A stretch of DNA of 64,000 bases from Micropterus salmoides. Its lineage: Eukaryota; Chordata; Actinopteri; Centrarchiformes; Centrarchidae. The translations under genes and the position numbers were made by a program. The notes beneath the pieces are model-generated. The model saw only the letters and a program-made list of their open reading frames with translations, ran no database searches and was not told where the DNA came from. Below are positions 23,932-36,117 of the stretch, in pieces; position 1 is the first letter of the stretch; every line of letters begins with the position of its first letter. Location: positions 27,845,832 through 27,909,831 of the forward strand of contig NW_024041151.1 of the NCBI RefSeq assembly GCF_014851395.1. The letters run 5' to 3'.

Positions 23932-24000
23932 GTCCCTTGGAAACCAGTGAAGGACCCCTGGGACGTCCTGAAAAACCCCTTCTTCTCTGAAAACAGCTAA
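23932..24000 (+). CDS. exon-like open segment (22 codons plus stop), unrecognised
   Basis: A long pyrimidine-rich tract ending TTTTGTCTGCAG (to 23931) precedes an open frame beginning VPWKPVKDPWDVLKN and ending FFSENS, with TAA at 23998-24000. Acceptor, dense lysine/aspartate/tryptophan content and the immediate stop look like a terminal exon of a plus-strand gene. I cannot name the protein, see no companion exon, and see no clear polyadenylation signal close behind. A short frame after an AG can arise by chance, so this is a candidate only. Confidence 0.28.
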   Translation, partial: VPWKPVKDPWDVLKNPFFSENS

Positions 24001-25178
24001 CTGAAACTATACAGAGGCAACTTCAGAACTGACTACAAAGATCCAATTCAGTCCTTGCACACACTTATCACTTAAATAGAAAGGTCCTTGTGATCGAAAG
24101 GACAACCTTTTTTAAACAAATCGATGCAGAGGTGATAAGTATGTGCGGGACTGTTTTTCCTGTGGAACGGAATACATAAATATGTCATATAGTTAGTGAA
24201 ATGATTTTAAAAAACGCCTTTATGCTTTGCCTTTACATCCACTGTGAGTGTGTAACATCAAGAATGAACACAGACTTGACCAACTGAGAAGAGTGCGTGA
24301 CTAGTTAGCTTACCTAAGAATCTGGTAGTTAGTGCTAGGGTCAGGCTAACTTTGATCATAAAACTACAGCAGCCAGTGCCACACTGTACTGCTGTTCACT
24401 GCATGAACTCTTGTCACAGGTGCTAAAACATTTTAGGTGACAAGCTAACGGCTAACAGAGTAAGCTATGATGAAAGATAGCTGCAGCTAAGTAGACAAGT
24501 ACTTACTGAAAAGGCTCAGTGTTTTTAGCTATAGCGTGAAATGTGAGAGAAAAGCGTATAAAAATGCAAATATCATCCTTTACAGCGGAACAGATAGAGA
24601 AATGCTCTGCCCCCACAGGAAAGTATCAGGTGGAGGTGACATAAAGAGAAACAGGATGTATGTAGATATTATTATGAAGGTGGTGGAAATTTCTCATCGC
24701 CTGACTTGATCGCTTGAACGGACGTCAACTCAACCCACGCCACTGCAGCTGTTCATGAACCTGATCCTGATGTAAACTCACACTATTACCACAGCCTAAA
24801 TTGTCACATGAAAAGAAGACCTGCCACTTGTTTGAAAGTAAATAGTCAGTAGTAATTTCTACTCATGCTAGTTTGTTCCTGATTTATTCCAAGTTAGCTT
24901 TAGACAACACGTTTCAAATGTCCCAGAGCCTAAGATGACATCTTCATTTGTGTTGTTTTGGTCAACCAACAGTCCAAAACATGAAGATTTAAAATGTATA
25001 ATAATATAAAACAGACAAAACCTGCAAATTTTCACATTGTAGAAGATAGAGAGATTGTTCTAGAGAGAAAATCAGGCAGGCAAACTGCTCTGATTCTGAA
25101 ATGCTGCCTGTGGGATTTGAAGCCGTGCAGAGAGCCGTTGCCAGTAGGACTAGTAGAAGCACAAAAAGGACAAAATAA
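24001..25178. other. no recognised feature
   Basis: Unique sequence downstream of the exon-like segment at 23932. No clear AATAAA within the first 300 bp. Confidence 0.5.
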
Positions 25179-25186
25179 CAACACGC

Positions 25187-25789
25187 TAGGGTTGGGCGAT
25201 GTCTACAAGATTTTCACCGGCCAATGTCTACATTAAAACATCGGGATGGACGAGCGGTCGTCTTATGTGCATGTGTTCACTCGCAAAGACTTTACTCGGT
25301 TAAAAACTTGGTAGCCTATGACTTTCACAGTGGAAATTTTTCAAGCACGGACCAGGTAAAGCAGCAGTGAACACACAGGGTGCAGATGTTGGTGTTGGTT
25401 GTTTGACTGGGTGCGTCATTAACAAGCCCACAAGCGGCACCTGCTGCTGTGATAACGGATCGAAAAAGACGAGTTCTGTGTCTTTTAGGCTTTATAAAAC
25501 GTACTGCTGATGGAGAAAGTGGAGTAGACGGGTGAGGGGGGAGACAGAGAGTGCGGGGCAAGCCGGTGTTTTTAACTGAGGTGTAGGCCTCTTGTGTGTC
25601 TGAGCGTGGGGAGAAGAGAATTCCGAGGAAGGTGCGAAGAATATTTAAAATTTATAATAATTAGGTCTGTGGTGATTAAAACCTTTTTTGCCGGGGGGGC
25701 GGGGTTTTATAGTCACGATGCCTGCTCAACCATCGACCATCTGTCAGCCATCACGATGGACGATGGCATCGTCTATTGGCCCAACCCTA
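25187..25789. mobile_element. hAT-type non-autonomous element, 603 bp, perfect 8-bp target duplication
   Basis: Ends TAGGGTTGGGC and GCCCAACCCTA are perfect inverted repeats (11 bp). CAACACGC occurs immediately outside both ends (25179-25186 and 25790-25797). GAC-GATG motifs repeat near both termini, as expected for subterminal transposase sites. No transposase reading frame. Confidence 0.92.
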
Positions 25790-25797
25790 CAACACGC

Positions 25798-26982
25798 CAA
25801 CAATGTGCTCCGCACCTGAAACACTTCTTAAATGCTTCCAGATTATAAAATGATGCCAAGGCTGGGATCTTCTGACTTTTAGTCCTTAGTAAGGGCCAAG
25901 TTTGACCTACTCTAAATCCTACATTTCCCATAATACAACCTAATAGTGATAGTATTATTTTGCAGTCTAGTCTCAGAACCCAAGATGGGATAACACTGAT
26001 ATATTTATATATTTATTTAAAAATAAAAAATAATAATTTGTGTCACAATAGGAATTTTCCTTCATTTAAAGTTCTGACTATATACATTTCTCTAAGAAGA
26101 GATTTCCAGTGGTGTGATAAGTAAAACATTCCCACACAGACGACACACTGTAGAATCTGTGGCGGCCTCAGAAGAGGGAGAATGCAGCTCGTTAAGGAAA
26201 CAGGTAAACATTTTCAGTGCTAATTTGCTCCAGTTTGTTTGCCATCAGGCCAATTTGTATTGTTGCAAACCAAACTCCACATCCTACCTCAGATGAGATT
26301 CATAAAGTGTGGCTGAAAACAGAAGCAATCCAATTAATTCACACTTTATACACTACACATGTGTGCACAAAAGTTTTTTATCCTCTTTTTTATCCTTTCA
26401 CTGGGCTGTAGTTATTTTTGTCCACAGTGAGAAAAGTGCTGCAGAAATGATTTACAGGACGGCATTTTGCTGTAATAAATGCAATGACACTGATTTCTGT
26501 CAAATGTTCACAAAGTTCTGAACATTTAAAGGAGGAAAGGAGGAAACCGGAAGAGGGCAAGTATCACCTAACCTCTGTGGCCTCCATGTTTCCTTCGGCA
26601 CAATAGCGTGCTGCTTGTGACGTTGTAGTTTTCTTTTGTGCAGGCAGGTCTCTTTCAGGCTATGTCGAGCTCACACTGGAGACTGATATGGGCCACATTT
26701 GAAAAATGATGTGAACAGTCAATCAAAAAAATCAGATCAGGACAATAAATCAGTATGAATGTAGCTAAGAACACAGCCACAGGTCCCAATCCACCCATTA
26801 ATTCCAGCAGCCTTCAAGTGTATTTATTCTAGCTTTTACTGTATGTGATGGTTACAGATGCGCACAATGCTTTTTGTGAAGTATTGTATGTACAGAAGAA
26901 TAACAACCACACAAACCAGAGCATAAAAAATGTAACTAGCAATGTGGTTTCCAGTAGCAGTTGAACAGAGACAATCTTAAAT
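25798..26982. other. no recognised gene
   Basis: AT-rich unique DNA. 26640-26760 has the look of an old interspersed repeat but no ends were found. Confidence 0.45.
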
Positions 26983-27540
26983 CTAGGACTGACCCTGAAT
27001 AGTCGAAGATTCGATGCTTCGATGGGCAGAGCCTGATTCGACTGTCAATCTCACAGTCGAAGCTTTGCAATGAAGCAAGGATCATGCCATTTTGGCGATA
27101 TGGTGGTGCTCAACATCTTATTTTACATAGAACTACTAGTTTTCACCCAATAAGTTAATATACAGCCTATTACAATATACATTTCAACATATAATGCTGT
27201 AAATAAACATGTAAAAAGAAAAAAACTTTCAATAAATGTTTTTAAATGCGTAAAAAAGTCCAAAATTGCAACCCTAACCCTGGGGCATCAGTGCACATGT
27301 GTAGGTGTAGCATGCATGTGTGTAGTTGCAGAAGAGGAACACTTGCTGAAGAGACTGGAGTCCTAGCTCCGCAACGGGCGCGATTTTCGGATAATTTATC
27401 ACCGTTGAATATTTAATGTTGAATATTTTAGGTTGAATAATAATATTGAATAAGAATATTATAGCGTTTTTAAATAGCCGGCCACTTGAAATAGACCCGC
27501 GCATGCAGTTGTCGACACAGCGGAGCATCTACAGCTTGTT
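26983..27540. mobile_element. hAT-like remnant (AGTCGAAGATTCGATGC type)
   Basis: AGTCGAAGATTCGATGCTTC and CTGATTCGACTGTCAATCTC are typical of a teleost DNA-transposon terminus. The rest is AT-rich interior and ends near a fragment of another repeat at 27565. Confidence 0.45.
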
Positions 27541-27564
27541 TCAGACAGAGGCTGACATGAAGGT

Positions 27565-27690
27565 CTACATGAAGAGCCAGTATAAGATAGAAATGTTTTT
27601 TTTTTTACTTTTAATCATGCAAAGCTGCCATACAGGAGTCACAGAACTACAATATATGACGGGAAAAGCAGTGTAATAGGTCTCCTTTAA
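27565..27690. repeat. fragment of the same MITE-like repeat as 40780-41508
   Basis: Shares CTGCCATACAGGAGTCACAG, AACTACAATAT and TAATAGGTCTCCTTTAA with the other two copies; also GAAGAGCCAGTATAA with the copy at 8899. Confidence 0.65.
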
Positions 27691-28421
27691 GACTGTGCGG
27701 ATGACCACATGTGTGCCGAGTGGAAATGTATTGAACTTAAATCCGAGCTGCGCTAACATTTGTGGGCACATCCAATCGCTGTTGACAACTGCTTAAACTG
27801 CACAATGGACAAAAAACTAATTATGCCTAATGGCCTTATTTTGAGACCAGACAAATCAGTGAAATATCAGCATGCAGATGAAGCGACCAGGTTTGTTACA
27901 ATGACACTGTCTGACTCTCTGAAACATGTCAATCTACTGCTAGCAGCATTAGCATTGTAGCTAAAATGGCCACAAACGGGATTGCAGGTCATGTGACTCA
28001 CACTGGCACAAAAAAACTTGATTACAGAAGAAACTGCTGTACAACAAAAGCTCACAAACAATTTGAAATGAGTTATTATTGGAAAGGCCTGATCCTGACA
28101 GGGAAGCTATAATGCGCGATCCTTGCACTCAAGTTCCCCTGGTGGTGTAGCAGCAGTGCAGTGTGCATGCTCCGCTTGGAGAAGAGGTTGGTTTACAATA
28201 AGTACAAGTGTATTGGCAGGGTTTGTCATACACACAAGGAATGGTTAGTTAATCAAACACAGACATACACACTTCAACACACACACACCGGGGACTCCAG
28301 AAGTTTCAGCGACCAGATGTCAGAAGGGCAGAGCGTGACACTTGACTAAGAACAGGCCTCACCGGAGAGTGCGTGTGGAGTCAAAAGCCGCCGCACTCTA
28401 TAACTTCATTGATCTCAAGAA

Positions 28422-28460
28422 AACACACAGACACACAGACACACACACGCACACACACAC
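28422..28460. repeat. interrupted CA microsatellite
   Basis: CACACAGACACACAGAC followed by ACACACGCACACACAC. Confidence 0.93.
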
Positions 28461-29352
28461 TAAAGTGAAGGCTTCCCCTTTGAAAACCACATAATACATG
28501 TCTGGGCACGCACGAAGGAGAGCTCTGCTGCTCTGTCTAAACACATTAAAGCACGTCCGTGTGTGTGTATGTTTGTATTCGACGGTTCAAAACGACAGCA
28601 ACAGCAATCATCTAAAGACAAAACTGAATTAAGTTCCAAACAGACTGCCAGTCTTCCTGAAGGTTTTCAACTGAGCGTGCGCTCATAAACACTGACTCCA
28701 GACATGCTGTATTTTGGTAGTTTTGGTTTCAGTCATGTATGCTTGTGAGGACACCAACTGCAACCCAGGTCTGGCATTATAAATGATTTCAACGCTGATT
28801 GCGATTCCAGTGATGCAAAAAGCATTTTCCCCATAGGTCGCCATTATTCAAGAGACATCTGTCATACTGTTGACAGGACACCTCCAGCTGAAAACAAGGT
28901 CAGTTACATTGCACTAATGCACAAGTGGAGAGGGCTGCACAACAGTACAGACAACCAAGAAGTTGAAAACTTCTTCGGCTAATGCGCTAGTTGGCTAAAC
29001 TTCATTTAAATGACTGGCCCCCATCTTGGGAGTGCAGTATCAATTTCTCATAATACATCAGTGACATTGACCTACAACCTACATACTACTACTACCTACA
29101 TACTACTGCGACCCCAGGCTTATATAATGGACATTTGTGCAGAGCTGCAGTAAGCTGACGTAGGAGGTAGGAATGTTCCAATAAAGATGAAGAAGATGGA
29201 TGCAGTTAACATAATATCTGTAATCTGGATCCAAATTCCAAATGGATCTACAGTACAGGTTTATCTTACCTGTTACCTGAATTTGTTTATGGTGTTTTTC
29301 CAAATTAGTGGGATATCTGCAAAACAGGGTGCAGACAGAGTGCACATGTGAC

Positions 29353-29379
29353 TGTGTGTGTGTGTGTGTGTGTGTGTGC
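29353..29379. repeat. (TG)13 microsatellite
   Basis: Uninterrupted TG run. Confidence 0.96.
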
Positions 29380-31345
29380 ATGGCTGTCAGTTTATATAAC
29401 TGCAGTCATTACATTAACAGCAAACAGAACCTGCAGCTTCACATTTCACATTGTTACTATTAAGAGAACTGCTGTCTGGTCTACACACTACAACACACAC
29501 ACAGAAAATACAAATGATTGCTGAACAAAAACTGCATTCATGTAAGCTCATAAGGGCACACACAAATACAAAACAATCACAGTCGAAATGTATAATTCTT
29601 ATACTGTGTTATATGGTTGGAAGAGACTTGAGGAAATCAGGGAGTGAATCAGCAGTGGAGAACGAGACAAATAACTAGCAGATTCAGGAAAGCTACACTA
29701 ACATAACCTTTGGCCCAGCTGACTGATTTAAGAAATGTACACAAGAGACTGACTGAGTCACGGAGCAGTGATGGTTGTGTTTCAGGGCTAGAGCAGGATC
29801 CTGCAGGACACACATGTTGCAGGCATCATCATTATAATATGAAAATCTGAAAGGCTGTTATTACTGTACCATGTATTATAAGTTCACCATGTTCCTGTAA
29901 CCTATGACTTTAAATGTGGTACCAAGTTTCAGTTTAAAATCTGGATCAGGGTACACTGAAATAACTAGAAAGAAAGAAATCAACTCTGGATTATGACCAT
30001 GTTTTGCAAAACTTTTCCCATCAGCCTCAGCGGTACTTTGTGTTTAGCAAATGTCAGCATGCAATCATAAACTAAGATTTTTCATGCAAATTCATTTCAG
30101 ATTTCTGCATTTTCAGCAGCAATGATCTGATTTATGTCAGCTGTCAGCATTCACACTGCATTTAAAAAAATTTTTTTTCCAATTCTTTGGTCGACTACTA
30201 CTCTTGCAAGTGCAACACACAAGCAGCACAGAGTGAGTGAGCGTTATCATCTGAACAAACAGCTAATTTCTTGAGCAACATCCACATCATCCTTACAAAT
30301 AATCGCATCATTCGCTGACATTCACGTTCACTGTGACCGCAGCGTAGCCAACATGCACTCTGGGTATGACAGCCGCTTAGAATCACAATGAAAGATAAAC
30401 TTGGAATTTGGAGGGGCAAGTGTCCTTCCTGTAGGGACAATGAAGAGTCTTTGTATTTCCCCTCAGTGTGGGCCTTTTTGTCCATCAGATCGCTGTCCCT
30501 TCATCAGCTGGAGGTGATCAATATGCTGTGCATAGTCTCTGACATTGTTTTCAGACGCCACATATTTTTTTAGAGAATTCTATGGTGGAGACGGGATCGT
30601 CCAGCCGCACTGTTGAGGTTTTGGGGTCCAACAAGGTTTATGTAGGGGTCAGAGATACCAAGTTTAAAACATGTATTTATTTTAAATAAATACAAAACAC
30701 CCATTTAAAGTTACATGCCTCGCCTATTGCCAAAATACAAAACATAAGTCCCTTCCCAGTGCTTAAAAAATGATTTGACCTGCCCAACCCCCAGAAATAA
30801 CAAACTGAGGAGAAAAGAAAGTGGCCAGAGGAGGAAGTTTGACAAGCTGATAGTGGACCTGCAAAATCATGTCAAGATCGTCTTGCGAGTTCAAGCAAGA
30901 GTTATGAAACCTTCAGATGGACAATAACAATAATGGACTTGTGCAGAGGCCTTAAGACAGGATTTTATCCAAGATGGCTGCCACTGCACATACACATAGT
31001 ATATTCATTCACACATAAACACCTAAACACACACATGCACACAAACACACACATTTCAAACTTGCTCCGCAACAAATTAGAAAGAGCTGAGTAAATGTGG
31101 AACGGGGCTGGGGGAGTAGACCTGAGCGTGGACGGAGAACAGTCACTACTTGTTTTATTGCCTCATGATGAACACCTGCAACAACTGAGGAGGAGGAGAA
31201 GAAAAAAAAGGTTGAGAGCAGACAAAAGGCTTACATCTCAGGTTACATTCTTACAGACAAGCTACCAAATGAGACCTGCCTCTGCACACACAAGTTTACA
31301 TATAGGATAGTGGCTTGAAAAAAATGTTTACTTAAGGCACCTGAC

Positions 31346-31530
31346 TACACCATATGGACAAAAGTATATGGACACCTCTCTCCCCATACTTGGTATACTT
31401 TTTATCTGGGGTTTTTTTCTGATGGTTTGGGGCCTTAACATCCTGTGAAGGCACATCTTAATGCTGCAACGATATTTTAGACAGCAGTGTGCTTTCAACT
31501 TTGTGGCAGCAGATTGGGTTCTTATTTCTG
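31346..31530 (+). mobile_element. Tc1-like 5' fragment (family B)
   Basis: Begins with the family B terminal repeat (TACACCATATGGACAAAAGT) and runs into internal sequence with CACATCTTAATGCTGCAACG and CTTTCAACTTTGTGGCAGCA. The 3' half is absent. Confidence 0.75.
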
Positions 31531-32698
31531 GAACGGCTGGAAACTCTCCAAAGTTGTCTGATTAAAATGTTGTACCTTGATTGTTGAAGTGGTAGAGAAA
31601 GAAATGTGAGAAAACTTTTAGCAGCAGAAAGGATTGGATCTGTTGACCACCGACCACTTGGCATGGTGACTCAGTGCTGAAAAAGTCTGTAGAGTTAGGA
31701 CAGAGATCAAACATGTCAACTCCACTACAAGGACAGGACTTTTTATTCAAAAAACAGCTCCAATGCTAACTGCTGCTAAAAACACAATGTCTCACTTTCG
31801 CATTTCTGCACCTGTCCAATGAACAAGATACAAAGATACATCATGTATATCAGTCACCTGCAGGTCAGTTCAGTCAGATTTCTTATCAAATTTAACCCCC
31901 CCCCCTTGTTTTCTTATATGTTTTGAGCACTGTGCTTAAAGAGACATGTTGTTCATCCTGAATGTGTCTTTTACAAGTTCAAGTAAAGGTTATGTCTGAA
32001 ATACAGGGTACATCCTATTCCCCAGAAAAGATAAAGGCTAAAAAACACTTTTTCATTGAAGGAAACAGTTTACTGAGGAAACAAGGAGTGGAGCGCAAGT
32101 TTTCCTGAAAATATAGCCATGCCTCATAGTAAAGATTTACTGATCTTTGCTCCAGATTGTTGCTCCTAAAACACAGATAGCACTATTTACCAGGGTGTTC
32201 CAGGCATAATTAATTTAAGGCAACAAGGTGGTTAATTTCAAATTTGGATCAAATTTCACTGTTTAAATACACTTGCAGATTTATTTCCGACACATACACA
32301 CATGCTACAGACCCCTGGTCTGGCCTCGCCTCCCCTCTTACATAGTCACTGAAGCAATTTGTTCTGCTTCTTTAGTCCGGACTGAAATATTTAAAACTTC
32401 TGGCCGCACCCACAGCCTTCTGTCTGAAAGAGTCACACCAGTGGAAAAACAAAAAAAAAGGAACACCCCTGGAGTCCCTTATGTACATCCTTAGTGTTTA
32501 ATCAGCTGATGTTTTCAAAAGTGGTTTGCAATCTTCAATGACAAAAACGCAGTAAAGGCGCCGGAGTAATAAGGAATTCATGATGAAAAAAACCCTCCAT
32601 TGCATCCATGGCTTGGTTACGAGACAACTAAAAAAACGTTTGAACTCAGATGTTTTGAACCCTCATGAAGACCTCCCAAAGGTAATCTAGAGGTAATC
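31531..32698. other. no recognised gene
   Basis: Unique intronic DNA with a C-run at about 31897. Confidence 0.5.
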
Positions 32699-33025
32699 TA
32701 CACCGATCAGCCATAACATTATGATCACTGACAGGTGAAGTGAATAACACTGATTATCTCGTTACCATGACAACTGTCAGTGGGTGGGATATATTAGGCA
32801 GCAGGTGAACATGTGTCCTCATAGTTGATGTGTTAGAAGAAGGAAAAATGGGCAAGAGTAAGGATTTGAGCAACTTTGACAAGGGCCAAATTGTAATGTC
32901 TAGACGACTGAGTCAGCGCATCTCCTAAATGGTCTGCAGTGGTCAGTAGCTATCAGAAGTGGCCCAAGGAAGGTGACAGGGTCATGGGCTGGCAGGTGGT
33001 CATAATGTTATGGCTGATCAGTGTA
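32699..33025 (+). mobile_element. Tc1-like non-autonomous element (family C), 327 bp, complete ends
   Basis: Terminal inverted repeats TACACCGATCAGCCATAACA and its complement (TGTTATGGCTGATCAGTGTA) are nearly perfect. Inside, an ATG at 32848 opens the transposase N-terminus (MGKSKDLSNFDKGQIVMSRR), a helix-turn-helix start, stopped by TAA at 32926. The central catalytic part is deleted. It retains both ends, so it could have been mobilised in trans. Confidence 0.9.
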
Positions 33026-33189
33026 TGAATCAGTAAAACCTAAAACAGTACTTAAAATAATCATTACCTGACGTTGATTTGATATGTGAACACCGCTGGC
33101 CACATGAATTTCAGCCCGTCCTCACCAGAAAAACGCTGTATGTATTGATTATTATATCGCTTATGATGACCCATTTGTACATTGTTTAA

Positions 33190-33550
33190 GCGATGACCTC
33201 TAGTGGCAGAAGAAGTCACGCGACCCAGTATAAAGAGCAACAAAGTGCATCTAAGGAACTGCGGCTGGGGTGGATGGATGGATGAGTAAAGTAAACTCAG
33301 GACTTTCACTCAGGAGACCAAGGATCAAGTCCTAGTTGGAATAAAGTCAAAGGTGACATAAGGTTTTGAAGATGACTAACATTACTTACTTCACATGACT
33401 AAGGTCACGGGACTTACTTAAGGTCCTGTATGCAAGTCGCTGGACTGGTACTTGCCAACGCTCTTACATGTCGTTTTCGAAAACTGTCTTATATGTCATT
33501 TTGGAACACATGACAATCAAAATATTATGTTGTTTAGGTACGAGGACATT
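33190..33550 (+). mobile_element. tRNA-derived SINE-like repeat, copy 2 (opposite orientation)
   Basis: Shares CTCTAGTGGCAGAAG, AAGTAAACTCAGGACTTTCA, GGACTGGTACTTG, ATATGTCATTTTGG and TAGGTACGAGGACAT with copy 1. Its B box is degenerate (GGATCAAGTCC). Followed directly by a Tc1-like fragment at 33558. Confidence 0.72.
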
Positions 33551-33557
33551 CTGTACA

Positions 33558-33722
33558 TTTAGCCTGGGGCTGTTTTCCCTGGTTTGGGCTAGACACCATT
33601 AATCCAGTGAAGGGAAATCTTAATGCTACAGCATGCAAATATATTTAGTTTAGTACAATTTAACCTTATTAATGCGCCAAATTATGGAACTCTCCGTGAA
33701 GAGAGAAAGCTGTTATATGTAA
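33558..33722 (+). mobile_element. Tc1-like internal fragment (family B), internally deleted
   Basis: Contains GGGCTGTTTTCCCTGGTTTG and AGTGAAGGGAAATCTTAATG of family B, then jumps to GTGAAGAGAGAAAGCTGTTAT, which corresponds to the transposase C-terminus. Directly abuts a tRNA-derived repeat on its left. Confidence 0.65.
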
Positions 33723-33739
33723 GTAAGTTGTAAGTTTTA

Positions 33740-34290
33740 CAAACTAGATTCAGGAACTAAGGCCACGCCTCGAACTCATCCAATTTCCGCACACCAAGTA
33801 CTTAAGCACACCTTTACCGTTCACCTCCCCTTGACTCAGCTTTCTCATCCCTCCCACCCAATCCCTTTCTTTTCCTCTCTCTCTCTCTCTCCCTCTTTTT
33901 TCTTTTCTCTTTGTCTGCATACAGAAACCGGGGGGGGGGGGGGGGGGGGTCCGCACTTCCGCAAACTAAGAGACGGCTCCCCCACCCAGAGTCTCAACTC
34001 CACCGGTTCCCGCACATCTTCTCGCCAGCAGACACCGGTCTTCTCTTCACACACGCATCCATCGGCGCGGATCCGACTCCTCCCCTTCATCCCTCACCTG
34101 TCTTCCCCTCAACCCTTCATTCATCACACCCCGACCCCTACCCCTCATCCCTCGACCCTCTCCCCCATCCCTACATCCCTCAGCCCACCCTCTGAGCACT
34201 CGATCCGTTCTTTTCGTACAATCTATCTCAGCTCCATTACAAGCAATAAACCATTTTAAATCTTCTATGTTCGTAGGCGTGGTCTTTGTT
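33740..34290 (+). mobile_element. possible solo LTR
   Basis: A C-rich block of about 500 bp carries CTTAAGCACACC, a long pyrimidine tract, a 20-G run (33930-33949) and a terminal AATAAACCATTTTAAATC followed by GGCGTGGTCTTTG. This resembles the U3-R-U5 layout of Ty3/gypsy-type LTRs with AATAAA near the end. No flanking duplication or second LTR was found. The 142-codon frame across it (33831-34259) is low-complexity and not a credible gene. Confidence 0.35.
33930..33949. repeat. G20 homopolymer
   Basis: Twenty consecutive G on the plus strand inside the possible LTR. Length is likely to vary by sequencing error or slippage. Confidence 0.95.
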
Positions 34291-34904
34291 AGAGAATGTG
34301 GAATGACATGTTCAACTATGCACTATTGCACATTCAAGTACAAGTTTCATTTCTTCCAACCAATGACTTTTGGTTTGTTGATTCGCAAGCAGGATAATAA
34401 AGCCCAATAATGCAAATATGTTTATGTTTGTTTTGCAGGAGTAGGTGTCACATGCTTCCAAATGGTGGTTATGTCTTTTAAAGCTGCAATGTTTTAAATC
34501 TTATTGATATACACCTCTGCCTTCCAAGAACACAGCAGCAGGGAAACAACTTCATAAAGCTGCATTTATTGGATAATTGGTCCTTCAAATGGCTTCAAGC
34601 TGTCGAAGGATGGCCATCCAACAGGCAGCAGGCCGGAAAATGTGAGAAAAGAGGAAAGTCTAAGGAAGAAAAAAAAACCCCAAAACAACTAATTTCCTCT
34701 TTAATGTCCTCTTAACCAAAGGCTAAAAACACTGTGTGGAAGTGAGGGTTTCACCCTGAAGTTATTGCTTACATAAAGCTGTCAAATAAGACAAACAGCC
34801 TAAAATACACAACAGTAATACTCAACTTTTTCAATTTACATTGTGATCCATGGATAATTCAGAAGATTAAGAAAACATAATTTTGAGTCTGATCTTATTT
34901 CAAA

Positions 34905-35235
34905 AAGAGATGTTTTCAAGTCAGGTCTGAAGTCATTCAGGACAAGTCAAAGTCATGTTTGAAGGTCAGCACCTCCAAGTCAAGTCTCAAGTTCTTCAGG
35001 TATAAGTCCAAGTCAAGTCTAAGTGATTTGAGACAAGTCCAAAACAAGTCCAAGTTTGTCTAAAGTGTAAATTAAGTATCAAGTCTTTCAGACAAGTCCA
35101 AGTCTCACATTTGCCAGCGCAAAGGATTTTCCAAGTCCAAGTTTATGATCAAGTTCTTTGGCCTCATTCCAAGTAAAATCTAAGTTTCCAAAACAAGTCT
35201 CAAGCCATGCAATCTCCAAGTTCAAGCCCCCTCTC
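34905..35235. repeat. degenerate AAGTC/CAAGTCCAAGTC array
   Basis: About 330 bp in which CAAGTC, AAGTCC and CAAGTCTCAAG recur every 6-15 bp with substitutions. The same motif array is found inside the element at 57590-57860. Confidence 0.75.
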
Positions 35236-35324
35236 AAGTTTGTTCTAAAACGTTTTGATGTTGATATTCACAATTAATGGTACAATAATTGATTTTTTTT
35301 TGCTACAGGTTATTGGCTTATGAG

Positions 35325-35490
35325 CGAATCGGGAGGGAGAGACAGAGAGTGAGTGGGAAGAGACTGAAGGAAAAAAGAGTAGAAAGGAAGAGTCAGAGAG
35401 AACATCGACATAATGAAAGAATGGAAAAAGAAAGAAGAATGAACAGAGGAAAAAGGGAGGGAGGTAGAGAGAGAGAGAGAGAGAAATGTT
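35325..35490. repeat. purine-rich tract ending in (GA)n
   Basis: GGGAGGGAGAGACAGAG, GGAAAAAGAAAGAAGAATG, then GAGAGAGAGAGAGAGA. Confidence 0.85.
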
Positions 35491-36117
35491 TGGAGCGATG
35501 AGTTCTTGCTATTCAGAGTCCTGACAGTGTGGAATGTGAGAGGGTAGATCAATGTGGTATCTCAGACACACACACTCAGACTGCCAGATGTTCTTCAGCC
35601 AATGAGGAAGAAGAGGTCTGGTCTCCTCAGGTCAACCCACATGCATCACACACACACACACACAGTCAAGATCTGACCTGTCTTTCTTTCATCAGCTTTC
35701 CTTACACATGCGTTGACTTTGCATGTGTTTGCCAAAATTCACTCTTTTATGAATGAAAGTTTACAGTTTGTGGCTCAGTTACCTTGAGCAAGGCACTAAT
35801 ACAGCCAGGGTTAAACGTTCCTGGTTCAGATCAGACCAACTATTTCTTCCTTTCTTAAGCAACACTGCCTTTTGTTACCAATGACAGCAGAAGCTTCTTT
35901 TAGTGAGGCACTTAGCCCATCAGTTAGAGTGTAGTGTGAATATTTCAGTGCATTAATAAAACGTTTTCTAAAAAAACAAAAGGATAAAGATTTGACCTTC
36001 CCAAATCAAGATAATAAGAAATAAATGGACAATAAATAATAACATAGATAATAATGCTACTGTTAATGTGACTCCTTTGTCAAATCTCAAGCCTCCACCA
36101 CTTGCAGCCAATCAAGT
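35491..36117. other. no recognised feature
   Basis: Short CACACA clusters (35567, 35648) in otherwise unique sequence. Confidence 0.5.

Larger units (their letters stand above)
27691..31345. other. no recognised gene; simple repeats and old repeat debris
   Basis: CA/TG arrays at 28422 and 29353 are listed. 28750-29100 and 29990-30170 resemble interspersed-repeat debris. No exon with paired splice sites and protein similarity was seen. Confidence 0.45.

Noticed and set aside
33831..34259. 142-codon plus-strand frame
   Set aside because: Low-complexity Ser/Pro/His/Thr sequence spanning a G20 run that encodes poly-Gly; better explained as C-rich LTR-like DNA.
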